From DATDAH01 sp963845425 (GTDB lineage Bacteria; Actinomycetota; Acidimicrobiia; Acidimicrobiales; DATDAH01): 64,000 nt of DNA. Positions 8,613-17,333 of this stretch are shown piece by piece. Both the position numbers and the translations under genes were made by a program. Each line of letters begins with the position of its first letter. The first letter of the stretch is position 1. The stretch is from the NCBI GenBank assembly GCA_963845425.1, contig CAWJSC010000010.1, forward strand, positions 124,001-188,000, in the 5' to 3' direction. The notes under the pieces are model-generated. The model searched no databases. It was given only the letters and a program-made list of their open reading frames with translations, and was not told where the DNA came from.

Positions 8613-9902
8613 ATGGCTGCCCCCTTCAAGGCCCCCACGGGCACGCGTGACACGCTGCCGCCTGAGTCACGACGCTGGGAGGCGCTGGTCGCCGCCTTCG
8701 CCGGGGCCGCCGGCCGCGCCGGCTTCGGCCTCCTCCAGAGCCCGACCTTCGAGGACCTCGGTGTCTTCGAGCGGGTGGGGGAGGGCACCGACATCGTCAC
8801 CAAGGAGATGTACGACTTCGAGGACAAGGGCGGGCGCCGCATCGCCCTGCGCCCCGAGGGCACAGCGCCGGTCGTGCGGGCCTATCTCGAGCACCACCCG
8901 ACCGACCCCTGGAAGGTCTGGTACGCCGCGCCGACGTTCCGCTACGAGCGTCCGCAGGCCGGCCGGTACCGCCAGCACCACCAGTTGGGCGTCGAGGTCC
9001 TGGGCTCGGTGGACGCCGACGTCGACGTCGACGTCATCGGCCTGGCCTGGGACTTCCTGTCCGAGATCGGCCTGCGCCGGATCAACCTGCTGGTCAACTC
9101 GATGGGCGAGCCCGAGGACCGGGTGCGCTACGCCGGCGTGCTCCAGGCCTTCTTCCGGGAACACCTGGACGCCATCGCCGAGGAGGACCGCGGGAAGGTC
9201 GGCCATCACCCCTTGCGGGTGCTCGACTCGAAGCGGCCCGCCACCGCCGCGGTCGTGGCCGGGGCCCCCCGTCCGGCCGAGCACCTCTCCGACGCGGCCA
9301 CGGCGCACTTCGAACGGGTCCAGGCCGGTCTCACCGCCCTCGGCATCCCGTTCACCATCGAGCCGCGGCTGGTCCGGGGCCTCGACTACTACACCCGGAC
9401 CACCTTCGAGCTCCAGGCCGAGGCCCTGGACGCCGCGCAGAACGCGGTGGGCGGGGGCGGGCGTTACGACGGCCTGGCCGAGGCCCTCGGCGGTCCGCCC
9501 ACCCCGGGCATCGGCTTCGGCCTGGGCATCGAACGCCTGCTCCTGGCCGCCGACGCCGAGGGGGTCTGGCGCGAGCCCGGCTCCCGCGTCGACGTCTTCG
9601 TGGTCGATGTGACCGGTGGCGACCTCGCTCGTGACCTGACCAGCGCCTTGCGCCGGTCAGGCCTCGGCGCGGACCGCGGCTTCGACGGCCGGTCCATGAA
9701 GTCCCAGATGAAGGCGGCGGACCGCAGTGGCGCCCGCTTCGCGGCCATCGTCGGCGAGGACGAGGCCGCGGCGGGCGTGGTCACGCTCCGAGACCTGCGC
9801 TCGGACCGCCCCCAGGAACAGGTGAGCATGGACAGACTCGTGGACACGATCAAGACCGCGCGCCGCGGCAACGCGGCGGAGCCGGCAGCGGAGCAGCACT
9901 GA
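8613..9902 (+). CDS. hisS: histidyl-tRNA synthetase
   Basis: This class II synthetase charges tRNA-His. The 429-residue product starts MAAPFKAPTGTRDTLP, the normal HisRS N-terminus, so the ATG at 8613 is preferred over the longer open frame that runs back into relA. Motif 2 is seen as APTFRYERPQAGRYRQHHQ. The histidine-specific segments are LVRGLDYYTRTTFEL and GGGRYDGL. Motif 3 is GIGFGLGIERLL. An anticodon-binding domain ends the protein. Its stop overlaps the aspS ATG by one base (TGATG). Confidence 0.96.
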   Translation: MAAPFKAPTGTRDTLPPESRRWEALVAAFAGAAGRAGFGLLQSPTFEDLGVFERVGEGTDIVTKEMYDFEDKGGRRIALRPEGTAPVVRAYLEHHPTDPWKVWYAAPTFRYERPQAGRYRQHHQLGVEVLGSVDADVDVDVIGLAWDFLSEIGLRRINLLVNSMGEPEDRVRYAGVLQAFFREHLDAIAEEDRGKVGHHPLRVLDSKRPATAAVVAGAPRPAEHLSDAATAHFERVQAGLTALGIPFTIEPRLVRGLDYYTRTTFELQAEALDAAQNAVGGGGRYDGLAEALGGPPTPGIGFGLGIERLLLAADAEGVWREPGSRVDVFVVDVTGGDLARDLTSALRRSGLGADRGFDGRSMKSQMKAADRSGARFAAIVGEDEAAAGVVTLRDLRSDRPQEQVSMDRLVDTIKTARRGNAAEPAAEQH

Positions 9903-11644
9903 TGGCTGTGGTGGGGATGCGGACGGACTGGTGCGGTGAGCTGACCCGGGCCGACGAGGGCCGGGAGGTGGTGCTGTGCGGCTGGGTGGCCACCCGTCGC
10001 GAGCACGGTGAGCACTTGGCCTTCGTGGACGTCCGGGACCGCACCGGGGTGATCCAGTGCGTCGTGCCCGGCGCCGACGACCTCCGCAGCGAGTACGTGG
10101 TGAAGGTGTCCGGCACCGTGCGCATCCGGCCCGAGGGCACGACGAACGCCGACCTGGCCACCGGCGAGGTGGAGGTCGGGGACTGCACCGTGGAGGTGCT
10201 GGCCACCGCCGATGCGCTGCCCTTCCCGATCAGCGACCGCATCGACGCGGACGAGTCCCTCCGCCTGCGCCACCGGTACCTGGATCTGCGCCGCTCGCGT
10301 CTGCAGACCAACCTCGGCGTCAGGGCGAAGGTGAACCTGGCCCTGCGCAACGCCATGGCCGGGCAGGGCTTCACCGAGATCGAGACGCCGATGCTCATCG
10401 CCTCGACTCCGGAGGGGGCCCGGGACTTCGTGGTGCCCTCCCGCTTGCACCCCGGCGACTTCTACGCCCTGCCCCAGAGCCCCCAGCTCTTCAAGCAGCT
10501 CTGCATGGTCGGCGGGATGGAGCGCTACTTCCAGGTCGCCCGTTGCCTGCGAGACGAGGACCTGCGGGCTGACCGCCAGTTCGAGTTCACCCAGTTGGAC
10601 CTCGAGGCCAGCTTCGTGGGCGAGGCCGACGTGCGGGCCTTCACCGAGATCGCGGTGTCGGCCGCGGTGGAGGCCGTCACCGGCGAGCCGCCCCTGACCT
10701 TCGGCTCGATCACCTGGCACGACGCCATGGAACGTTTCGGCAGCGACAAGCCCGACCTCCGGTTCGGCATGGAGCTGGTCGAGCTGACCGAGGTGTTCGG
10801 GGCCACCGAGTTCAAGGCCTTCCAGGCGCCGTGCGTGAAGGGCATCCGCGTGCCCGGCGGGGCCGAGAAGACCCGCCGGGAGCTGGACGCCCTGGTCGAG
10901 GCCGCCCAGTCCCTCGGGGCCAAGGGCCTGGTGTGGATGAAGGTCGACGGCCCGACCGAGGTCACCTCGCCCGTGGCCAAGTTCCTCACCGAGGCCGAGA
11001 TCACCGCGGTGGTCGGGGCCCTCGACGGCGAAGCGGGGGACCTCGTGCTCCTGGTCGCCGACGAGCGCCGTCAGGTCCGCCACGTCCTCGGCCTGCTCCG
11101 GCTCCAGCTGGGCGGGCTACCGGTCAACGAGGGCGGCCTGCACTTCCTCTGGGTCGTGGACTTCCCGCTCTTCGAGGCCCTCGGCGACGACGGGCTGCCG
11201 ATCTCGGCCCACCACCCGTTCACCATGCCCCACGCCGACGACCTGTTCCTGCTGGACCAGGGGGGCGAGGCCCTGCTCGAGGTCCGGGCCCAGGCCTACG
11301 ACCTCACCCTCAACGGCTGGGAGCTGGGCTCGGGCAGTGTCCGGATCCACCAGCCCGACGTGCAGCGCCGCGTCTTCGCGCTGTTGGGCATCGACGAGGA
11401 GACGGCGAACGACCGCTTCGGGTTCCTGCTGGAGGCGTTCCGATTCGGAGCCCCGCCCCACGCGGGGTTCGCCTTCGGCATCGACCGGCTGGCCGCGCTG
11501 CTGGCGGGCGAGGAGAACATCCGCGAGGTCATCGCCTTCCCCAAGACCCAGTCCGGCGCCGACCCCCTGACGGGGGCCCCGTCGGCCATCGCCGACCGGC
11601 ACCTCACCGAGCTCGGCTTGCGGATGCTGCCTCCGAAGGCCTGA
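9902..11644 (+). CDS. aspS: aspartyl-tRNA synthetase, probably non-discriminating (Asp/Asn)
   Basis: This is a bacterial-type class II AspRS of 580 residues. It has an OB-fold anticodon domain, catalytic motif 2 (YFQVARCLRDEDLRADRQ), an inserted GAD domain and motif 3 (GFAFGIDRLAALLAG). Two anticodon-domain positions that separate discriminating from relaxed bacterial AspRS can be read: His35 in RREHGE (Leu in E. coli) and Gly in RIRPEGTTN (Lys in E. coli). Both match the non-discriminating type, which also makes Asp-tRNA-Asn for the GatCAB amidotransferase. That is inference from two residues. Confidence 0.95.
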   Translation: MAVVGMRTDWCGELTRADEGREVVLCGWVATRREHGEHLAFVDVRDRTGVIQCVVPGADDLRSEYVVKVSGTVRIRPEGTTNADLATGEVEVGDCTVEVLATADALPFPISDRIDADESLRLRHRYLDLRRSRLQTNLGVRAKVNLALRNAMAGQGFTEIETPMLIASTPEGARDFVVPSRLHPGDFYALPQSPQLFKQLCMVGGMERYFQVARCLRDEDLRADRQFEFTQLDLEASFVGEADVRAFTEIAVSAAVEAVTGEPPLTFGSITWHDAMERFGSDKPDLRFGMELVELTEVFGATEFKAFQAPCVKGIRVPGGAEKTRRELDALVEAAQSLGAKGLVWMKVDGPTEVTSPVAKFLTEAEITAVVGALDGEAGDLVLLVADERRQVRHVLGLLRLQLGGLPVNEGGLHFLWVVDFPLFEALGDDGLPISAHHPFTMPHADDLFLLDQGGEALLEVRAQAYDLTLNGWELGSGSVRIHQPDVQRRVFALLGIDEETANDRFGFLLEAFRFGAPPHAGFAFGIDRLAALLAGEENIREVIAFPKTQSGADPLTGAPSAIADRHLTELGLRMLPPKA

Positions 11645-11653
11645 CCCGGAGGA

Positions 11654-12256
11654 TCAGTTGAGGGCGATCTCCACCACGACGCTGCCGTCGCGGGCGGTGG
11701 GGTGCAGGAGGTGGCGACCGTCGGACCCGGGCCGGTGGATGGTGAGGCGCAGCTCGGTGGTGCCGCGGGTGGCCAGGACCTCGTGGTCGCTGATCGGCCG
11801 CACGACGTAGCCCAACCGCTCGATCTCGTCGGCCAGCGCGGGCCCCACGGCCTCGGCCGCGTGGCCGGTCGTGGACAGCGTGATGTGGTCGGTGGCCAGG
11901 CGGTCCAGCACGAGGGGCACCAGGTCACACGGCATGCGGATGCCCACGAGGGCGTCGGCGACGCCGGCGGCCGGGGCGCTGCGGGGCGCCGGCCGGTCGA
12001 CGATCGGGGCCGTCGGGGTGTCGAAGCCGGGAGGCGTCGGTGGCGAGGGAGCGGCCGGGGCGGCCGCACCCACGGCGACGGGGACGGGCACGTCGGCGTC
12101 AGCCGGACTCACCTCCTCGCCGGTGATCGGGGAGACCAGGGCGTCCTCGGTCGCCTCCATGCGGGCAATGGCGCGCCTGGTGGCGCGCCGGCGCAGGATG
12201 ACGACGATCGACACCAGGACCCAGGCCCAGAAGACGACAGCCAGAACGGGCGGCAT
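11654..12256 (-). CDS. membrane-anchored protein of unknown function
   Basis: I do not recognise this 200-residue protein. It begins with one hydrophobic span (residues 3-22, AVVFWAWVLVSIVVIL) followed by RRRATRRA, so the rest is probably cytoplasmic. A Pro/Ala-rich linker covers about residues 58-100. The C-terminal 100 residues form a likely small alpha/beta domain with repeated MPCDLVPLVLDRL and LADEIERLGYVVRPI segments. It is one of only two clear minus-strand genes here, convergent with aspS (9-base gap) and divergent from rarA. The start is ATG at 12256. Confidence 0.7.
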   Translation of the reverse strand: MPPVLAVVFWAWVLVSIVVILRRRATRRAIARMEATEDALVSPITGEEVSPADADVPVPVAVGAAAPAAPSPPTPPGFDTPTAPIVDRPAPRSAPAAGVADALVGIRMPCDLVPLVLDRLATDHITLSTTGHAAEAVGPALADEIERLGYVVRPISDHEVLATRGTTELRLTIHRPGSDGRHLLHPTARDGSVVVEIALN

Positions 12257-12325
12257 GTGGTCCCTGTCGGCACGAGGGCGCTCGTTGTGAGCGCGGATCG
12301 ACGGGAGTGCGTCGGAGGCAGCGCC

Positions 12326-12331
12326 TACCCT
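12326..12331 (+). promoter_or_regulatory. leaderless -10 box for rarA
   Basis: TACCCT lies 8 bases before the GTG start at 12340, in the short divergent gap between the minus-strand membrane protein and rarA. The spacing suggests the mRNA starts within about two bases of the GTG. This supports that start over the ORF's upstream GTG at 12307. Confidence 0.5.
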
Positions 12332-12339
12332 CGGACCGC

Positions 12340-13662
12340 GTGCCCGACGACCTCTTCGCCTCCGCGGCCGATGAACGGCTGCAACGGCGGGCGCCGTTGG
12401 CCGCCCGGATGCGACCCAGTCGGCTGGAGGACGTGGTCGGCCAGGAACACCTGTTGGGCCCTGGCATGCCGCTGCGGACCCTGATCGAGGGCGACCGGCT
12501 GAGCTCGGTGATCCTCTGGGGACCGCCCGGGACGGGGAAGACCACGCTCGCCCGGCTCATCGCCGGAAAGACGACGGCGGCCTTCGAAGCGCTGTCGGCG
12601 GTGTCGGCCAGCGTGAAGGACGTCCGCGAGGTCCTGGCCAAGGCCCGTCAGCGCCTCGGCGAGCGTGACCAGCGCACGATCCTGTTCCTGGACGAGGTCC
12701 ACCGCTTCAACAAGGCCCAGCAGGACGCTCTCCTGCCGGGGGTCGAAGACGGTCTGCTCGTGCTGATCGGCGCCACCACCGAGAACCCGTACTTCGAGGT
12801 GAACGCCCCCCTGCTCTCGCGGTCCACGCTGTTCCGCCTCGAGCCCCTCGGCCCCGACGCCGTGCGCACCCTGGTCGAGCGGGGACTGGTCGAGGAGGGG
12901 GCGACGGCCGACGACGACGCGGTCGACCACCTGGTGGCCCAGGTCGGGGGCGACGGTCGTCAGGTCCTGACCGCCCTCGAGGTCGCTGTGGCCCTGGCCG
13001 ACGAGGGCGTCGTAGCCCCCCACGTCGAGCTGGCCCACGTCGAGGCCGCCCTGAACGCCAAGGCCCTCCGCTACGGCGAGGACGAGCACTACGACGTCAT
13101 CAGCGCCTTCATCAAGAGCATCCGGGGCTCGGACCCCGATGCCGCCCTCTACTGGCTGGCGCTGATGCTGGAGTCCGGGGAGGACGCCCGCTTCATCGCC
13201 CGTCGCCTGGTGATCTCGGCCTCCGAGGACATCGGCCTGGCCGACTCGATGGGCCTGGTGGTGGCCAACGCGGCGGCGCAGGCGGTCGAGTTCGTGGGCC
13301 TGCCCGAAGCCCGCATCGCCCTGTCGCATGCCACCGTCTACCTGGCCACCGCACCGAAGTCGAACCGCTCCTACGCCGCGCTGAACAAGGCGCTGGCCGA
13401 CGTCCAGGAACAGCCCCGGGGCGAGGTGCCCCTTCACCTGCGGGGGACGGGCTACCGGGGCGCGGCATCCCTCGGCCACGGCGAGGGCTACGACTATCCT
13501 CACGACGACCCCCGGGGTTGGGTGGACCAGGAGTACCGACCACTCGGGCTCGCGGGTCGGCGCTACTACGAGCCCTCGACCCATGGCGCGGAGCGCCGGG
13601 TGGCCGAGCGGATGGCCGAACGCAGGCCCGGCCCGACCGAGGAGGACCCTGATGAGCGGTAG
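12340..13662 (+). CDS. rarA: replication-associated recombination protein RarA (MgsA), AAA+ ATPase
   Basis: RarA is a clamp-loader-like AAA+ ATPase that acts at stalled replication forks. From GTG 12340 (440 residues) it starts MPDDLFASAADERL and then MRPSRLEDVVGQEHLLGP, the family opening. Walker A is GPPGTGKTTLAR, Walker B is ILFLDEVHRFNKAQQDALL, and sensor 1 is LIGATTENPYFEVN. The C-terminal tetramerisation part includes YDVISAFIKSIRGSDPDAAL and the typical GYRGAASLGHGEGYDYPHD end. The stop lies inside the start of the next small gene. Confidence 0.95.
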   Translation: MPDDLFASAADERLQRRAPLAARMRPSRLEDVVGQEHLLGPGMPLRTLIEGDRLSSVILWGPPGTGKTTLARLIAGKTTAAFEALSAVSASVKDVREVLAKARQRLGERDQRTILFLDEVHRFNKAQQDALLPGVEDGLLVLIGATTENPYFEVNAPLLSRSTLFRLEPLGPDAVRTLVERGLVEEGATADDDAVDHLVAQVGGDGRQVLTALEVAVALADEGVVAPHVELAHVEAALNAKALRYGEDEHYDVISAFIKSIRGSDPDAALYWLALMLESGEDARFIARRLVISASEDIGLADSMGLVVANAAAQAVEFVGLPEARIALSHATVYLATAPKSNRSYAALNKALADVQEQPRGEVPLHLRGTGYRGAASLGHGEGYDYPHDDPRGWVDQEYRPLGLAGRRYYEPSTHGAERRVAERMAERRPGPTEEDPDER

Positions 13663-14020
13663 TGAGGTCGCCGCCCTCGTGGTGGCCGTCGCGGCCACCG
13701 TCGCCCTCGGCGCGTTGCTGGCCGTCGTCGTCGCCCTCCTGCGCACCGTCCGGGACCTGCGGGCCACTGTCGGAGCGCTGCGGGTCGAGAGCCAGGCCGT
13801 GGTCGAGGAGTTGCGCGAGGCGGTGCGGGGCACCAACGCCGAGCTGGAGCGGATCGACAACGTCCTGCACGCCGCCGAGTCGGTGACCGACACGCTGGAC
13901 TCGGCCTCCCGGCTGGCCTATCTCACGGTCGGCGGCCCGGTGGTCAAGGGGTTGGCCGCCGCTACCGGCGCCAATCAGGCCTACCGACGCTTCCGAGGCG
14001 TGCGGAAGGCCCCCCGGTGA
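13652..14020 (+). CDS. small membrane protein, DUF948-like
   Basis: The 122-residue product starts at ATG 13652, overlapping the end of rarA by 11 bases. It has one hydrophobic span (about residues 6-31), a helical stretch with heptad-like character (residues 32-80) and a short basic end. This layout matches the DUF948 proteins found between rarA and alaS in many Actinomycetota. Function is unknown. An open frame extends upstream to 13583 but the added residues read as a shadow of rarA. Confidence 0.75.
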   Translation: MSGSEVAALVVAVAATVALGALLAVVVALLRTVRDLRATVGALRVESQAVVEELREAVRGTNAELERIDNVLHAAESVTDTLDSASRLAYLTVGGPVVKGLAAATGANQAYRRFRGVRKAPR

Positions 14021-14268
14021 CCAAGCGCCTCGTCTGGCTGGTGATCGGCTTCGCCGTCGGCGTGACGTTGGTCCTGCGCACCCAACGCTCCCTGCGGGTG
14101 CGCGGCACCCGGCTGAAGCCCGAGCGGATCGCCTCGGACCTGGCCGAGGCCATCCGCGCCTTCGGCGTGGATCTGCGAAAGGCGATGGAGGAGGGACGCA
14201 CCGCGATGGCCGGGCGTGAAGCCGAGTTGCGGGAGCAGCTGCAGGTCCGCACCGGCGTCGAACCCTGA
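14017..14268 (+). CDS. small single-span membrane protein next to alaS
   Basis: This 83-residue protein starts with GTG in a 4-base overlap (GTGA) with the preceding gene. It has a hydrophobic helix (about residues 4-20), then a charged helical tail (residues 30-78) with DLAEAIRAFGVDLRKAMEEG. Pairs of such proteins between rarA and alaS are common in Actinomycetota. I know of no assigned role. The tight overlap suggests it works with the preceding membrane protein. Confidence 0.7.
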   Translation: MTKRLVWLVIGFAVGVTLVLRTQRSLRVRGTRLKPERIASDLAEAIRAFGVDLRKAMEEGRTAMAGREAELREQLQVRTGVEP

Positions 14269-14291
14269 CCGTCGCGACCGCGGACCCCCCG

Positions 14292-14297
14292 TAGGCT
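14292..14297 (+). promoter_or_regulatory. candidate -10 box for alaS
   Basis: TAGGCT ends 10 bases before the alaS ATG at 14308. That would give a leaderless or nearly leaderless mRNA. The pattern matches several other genes in the window. Confidence 0.42.
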
Positions 14298-14307
14298 GGG
14301 GCGGACC

Positions 14308-16890
14308 ATGGACGCCAACGAGCTGCGCAAGGCCTTCACCGGGTTCTTCTCCGAACGCGACCACACGGTCGTGCCCTCGGCCAGCCTGATACCGCACGAC
14401 AAGACGCTGCTCTTCACCGTGGCCGGCATGGTCCCGTTCAAGCCCTACTTCGTGGGCGATGAACCGGCCCCGTGGCCGCGGGCGGTCACCGTCCAGAAGT
14501 GTGTCCGGGCGGGGGGGAAGCACAACGACCTCGACGAGATCGGTCGGACCAAGCGCCATCTCACCTTCTTCGAGATGCTGGGCAACTTCAGCTTCGGGGA
14601 CTACTTCAAGGAGCGGGCCATCCCGCTGGCCTGGGAGTTCGTCACCGAGGTGCTGAAGCTCGACCCGGACCGCCTGTGGATCACCGTCCACACCACCGAC
14701 GACGAGGCCGAGGCCCTCTGGCGGGACGTCGTCGGCGTGCCCGCCGAGCGGATCCAGCGCCTCGACGAGGACAACTTCTGGCAGATGGCCGACACCGGCC
14801 CCTGCGGGCCCTGCTCGGAGATCTTCTACGACCTCGGCGACGAGTTCGGCGAAGGCGGCGGGCCCGCCCACGGCGGCGAGGAGCGCTTCGTCGAGATCTG
14901 GAACCTCGTGTTCATGCAGTACGAGCAGCACGCCGACGGCTCCCGCGAGCCCCTGCCCAAGCCCAGCATCGACACCGGGGCCGGTCTCGAGCGCATCCTC
15001 ACCGTGCTGCAGGGGGTGGACTCGATCTTCCACACCGACGAGTTCCGTCGGCTCATCGCGAAGGCGGGCGAGCTCACCGGGGTGGTCTACGGGGCCGACG
15101 ATCGCACCGACGTGTCCCTGCGCATCCTCGCCGACCACGCCCGGGCCATGACCTTCCTGGTCAGCGACGGGGTCATCCCCAGCAACGAGGAGCGGGGTTA
15201 CGTCCTGCGGCGCATCATCCGCCGGGCTGTCCGCCACGCCTACCTCCTGGGGGTCGAGGAGGTGGTCACGCCGGCGATGGTCGACGAGGTCGTGGCGATC
15301 ATGGCCGGGGACTACCGCGAGCTGGCCGACAGCCACACGGTCGTGCGCCAGACCATCGAGCGGGAGGAGACCCGGTTCCGCGAGACCTTGCGCACCGGCT
15401 CGGCCATCCTCGACACCGCGCTGGACGAGCTCGCCCCGGGCCAGCCCCTGGCCGGTGACGTGGCCTTCCGGTTGCACGACACCTACGGCTTCCCGCTGGA
15501 GGTGACTCAGGAGATCGTGGCCGAGCAGGGCGTCGACGTCGATCAGGCCGGCTTCGACGCCGCGATGGCCGAGCAGCGGAAGCGGGCCAAGGACGCCCAG
15601 CGCAAGGTGGGGGCCACCGCGGACCTGGTCGGCTTCCAGGACGTGCTGGAGCACCACGGCCCGACCGACTTCGTCGGCCGCCACGAGAACGAGGCCACCG
15701 GCACGGTCCTGGCGGTGCTGCCCATCGAGGGCACCGACGAGGTGGCCATCGTGCTGGACCGCACGCCGTTCTACGCCGAGTCCGGCGGCCAGGTGGGCGA
15801 CACCGGGACCATCGAGACCGAGACCGGCCGGGCCGAGGTGCTCGACACCGACTACGGCGTGCCCGAGGTGCACCGGCACCGGGCCCGCATCGTCGAGGGC
15901 GGGCTCACCGCCGGCCAGGAGGCCCGGGCCGCCATCGACGGCGACCGCCGGGACGCCATCCGCCGGAACCACACCGCGACCCACATCCTGCACTGGGCCC
16001 TGCGCGAGGTCCTCGGCGACCACGTCAAGCAGCAGGGCTCGCTGGTCGCCCCCGACCGCCTGCGCTTCGACTTCAGTCACTTCGAGCCGGTGACCGCCGA
16101 GCAGATCGCCCGCATCGAGGACCTGGCCAACCACGACATCCTGGCCAACCCGGCCGTCCGCCACTTCGAGACGAGCAAGGCCGAGGCCGAGGAGCTGGGG
16201 GCCATCGCCTTCTTCGGGGACAAGTACGGCGAGGTGGTGCGGGTGCTGCAGGCCGGCCCGCACTCCACCGAGCTCTGCGGCGGCACCCACGTCACCGCCC
16301 TCGGCGACATCGGCCCGCTCAAGATCGTGACCGAGGGCTCGATCGGCTCGAACCTGCGTCGAATGGAGGCCGTCACGGGGCTCAACACCGTGGACCGCCT
16401 GCGCCGGGACGAGGACCTGCTCGCCGGGGCGGCGGACCGCTTGGGCGTGACCCCCGACGAGATCGTGGTCGGCATCGAGAAGCGCCTGGACGAGCTCAAG
16501 GCCCTGCGCGACGAGGTCAAGGCCCTCAAACGCCAGACGGCCACCGGCCAGGCCGGAGCGCTGGCCGCCACGGCGGTGGACGGCGTCGTGGTGGCCCGGG
16601 TCGACGGCCTGGACCGCGACGGACTGCGGGACCTCGCCGTCGCCGTTCGGGACGCGAACGGGATCCGGGCCGTGGTCGTCATCGGCGAGCCCGAGGGCGG
16701 AGGGGTGGGCCTGGTCGCCGCCGTCACGGCCGACAGCGGCCTGAACGCGGGTGAGCTGATCGCCGACGCGGCCAGGACGGTGGGCGGTGGGGGTGGCAAG
16801 GCGCCGGACCTGGCCGTGGCCGGGGGCCGGGATCCGTCGAAGGTCGACGAGGCGCTCGACCAGGCCCGTGGCGCCGCCGGGATCGCTTGA
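14308..16890 (+). CDS. alaS: alanyl-tRNA synthetase
   Basis: AlaRS charges tRNA-Ala and edits mischarged Ser/Gly. The 860-residue product has the catalytic core (FTVAGMVPFKPYF, GNFSFGDYF, SIDTGAGLERI) and the editing domain with its metal ligands in NHTATHILH and ELCGGTHVTALGDIG. A C-terminal coiled segment (EIVVGIEKRLDELKALRDE) and the DHHA1-like C-Ala domain with GGGGGKAPDLAVAGG follow. Length is slightly under the usual 870-890. The stop overlaps the TTG start of ruvX (TTGA). Confidence 0.96.
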   Translation: MDANELRKAFTGFFSERDHTVVPSASLIPHDKTLLFTVAGMVPFKPYFVGDEPAPWPRAVTVQKCVRAGGKHNDLDEIGRTKRHLTFFEMLGNFSFGDYFKERAIPLAWEFVTEVLKLDPDRLWITVHTTDDEAEALWRDVVGVPAERIQRLDEDNFWQMADTGPCGPCSEIFYDLGDEFGEGGGPAHGGEERFVEIWNLVFMQYEQHADGSREPLPKPSIDTGAGLERILTVLQGVDSIFHTDEFRRLIAKAGELTGVVYGADDRTDVSLRILADHARAMTFLVSDGVIPSNEERGYVLRRIIRRAVRHAYLLGVEEVVTPAMVDEVVAIMAGDYRELADSHTVVRQTIEREETRFRETLRTGSAILDTALDELAPGQPLAGDVAFRLHDTYGFPLEVTQEIVAEQGVDVDQAGFDAAMAEQRKRAKDAQRKVGATADLVGFQDVLEHHGPTDFVGRHENEATGTVLAVLPIEGTDEVAIVLDRTPFYAESGGQVGDTGTIETETGRAEVLDTDYGVPEVHRHRARIVEGGLTAGQEARAAIDGDRRDAIRRNHTATHILHWALREVLGDHVKQQGSLVAPDRLRFDFSHFEPVTAEQIARIEDLANHDILANPAVRHFETSKAEAEELGAIAFFGDKYGEVVRVLQAGPHSTELCGGTHVTALGDIGPLKIVTEGSIGSNLRRMEAVTGLNTVDRLRRDEDLLAGAADRLGVTPDEIVVGIEKRLDELKALRDEVKALKRQTATGQAGALAATAVDGVVVARVDGLDRDGLRDLAVAVRDANGIRAVVVIGEPEGGGVGLVAAVTADSGLNAGELIADAARTVGGGGGKAPDLAVAGGRDPSKVDEALDQARGAAGIA

Positions 16891-17333
16891 GGGCCGTCGG
16901 CGTCGACCTGGGTGACGCCCGCATCGGCATCGCCCTGTCCGACAGCGCCGGAACGTTGGCCACCCCCTGGACGAAGGTCGACCGCTGTGGCGACGAGACC
17001 CAGGACCACCGGCGCATCGCCGCTCTGGTCCAGGAGGCCGAGGCCGAGTGCGTGGTCGTGGGCCTCCCCCTCTCCCTCGACGGGACGATCGGGCCGGCCG
17101 CCGAGAAGGCCCTGGCCGAGGTCGAGCGCCTGCGCGTCGTGGTCCCCGTACCGGTGGAGACCTACGATGAGCGTCTCACCACCGTGACCGCCGAGCGGGT
17201 ACTGCGCGAGCAGGGGGTGACGGGGCGCCGCCGCCGCCAGGTCGTCGACCAGGTGGCCGCCTCCGTCCTCCTCCAAGCCTGGCTCGATGCCCGCGGCACC
17301 CCTTCTGTCGAGGACGATGACGGACACCACTGA
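16887..17333 (+). CDS. ruvX: YqgF/RuvX-type RNase H-fold nuclease (16S rRNA processing, putative Holliday junction resolvase)
   Basis: This 148-residue protein has the RNase H-like fold signatures of the family: VGVDLGDARIGIALSD at the N-terminus (first acidic residue Asp7), VVGLPLSLDG near 58, YDERLTTVTAER near 93 and a late acidic VDQVAASVLLQAWLD near 118. YqgF proteins mature the 16S 5' end. It starts with TTG, overlapping the alaS stop by four bases, and its end overlaps the mltG start by 17 bases. alaS-ruvX-mltG-aroE is a standard actinobacterial order. Confidence 0.9.
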   Translation: MRAVGVDLGDARIGIALSDSAGTLATPWTKVDRCGDETQDHRRIAALVQEAEAECVVVGLPLSLDGTIGPAAEKALAEVERLRVVVPVPVETYDERLTTVTAERVLREQGVTGRRRRQVVDQVAASVLLQAWLDARGTPSVEDDDGHH

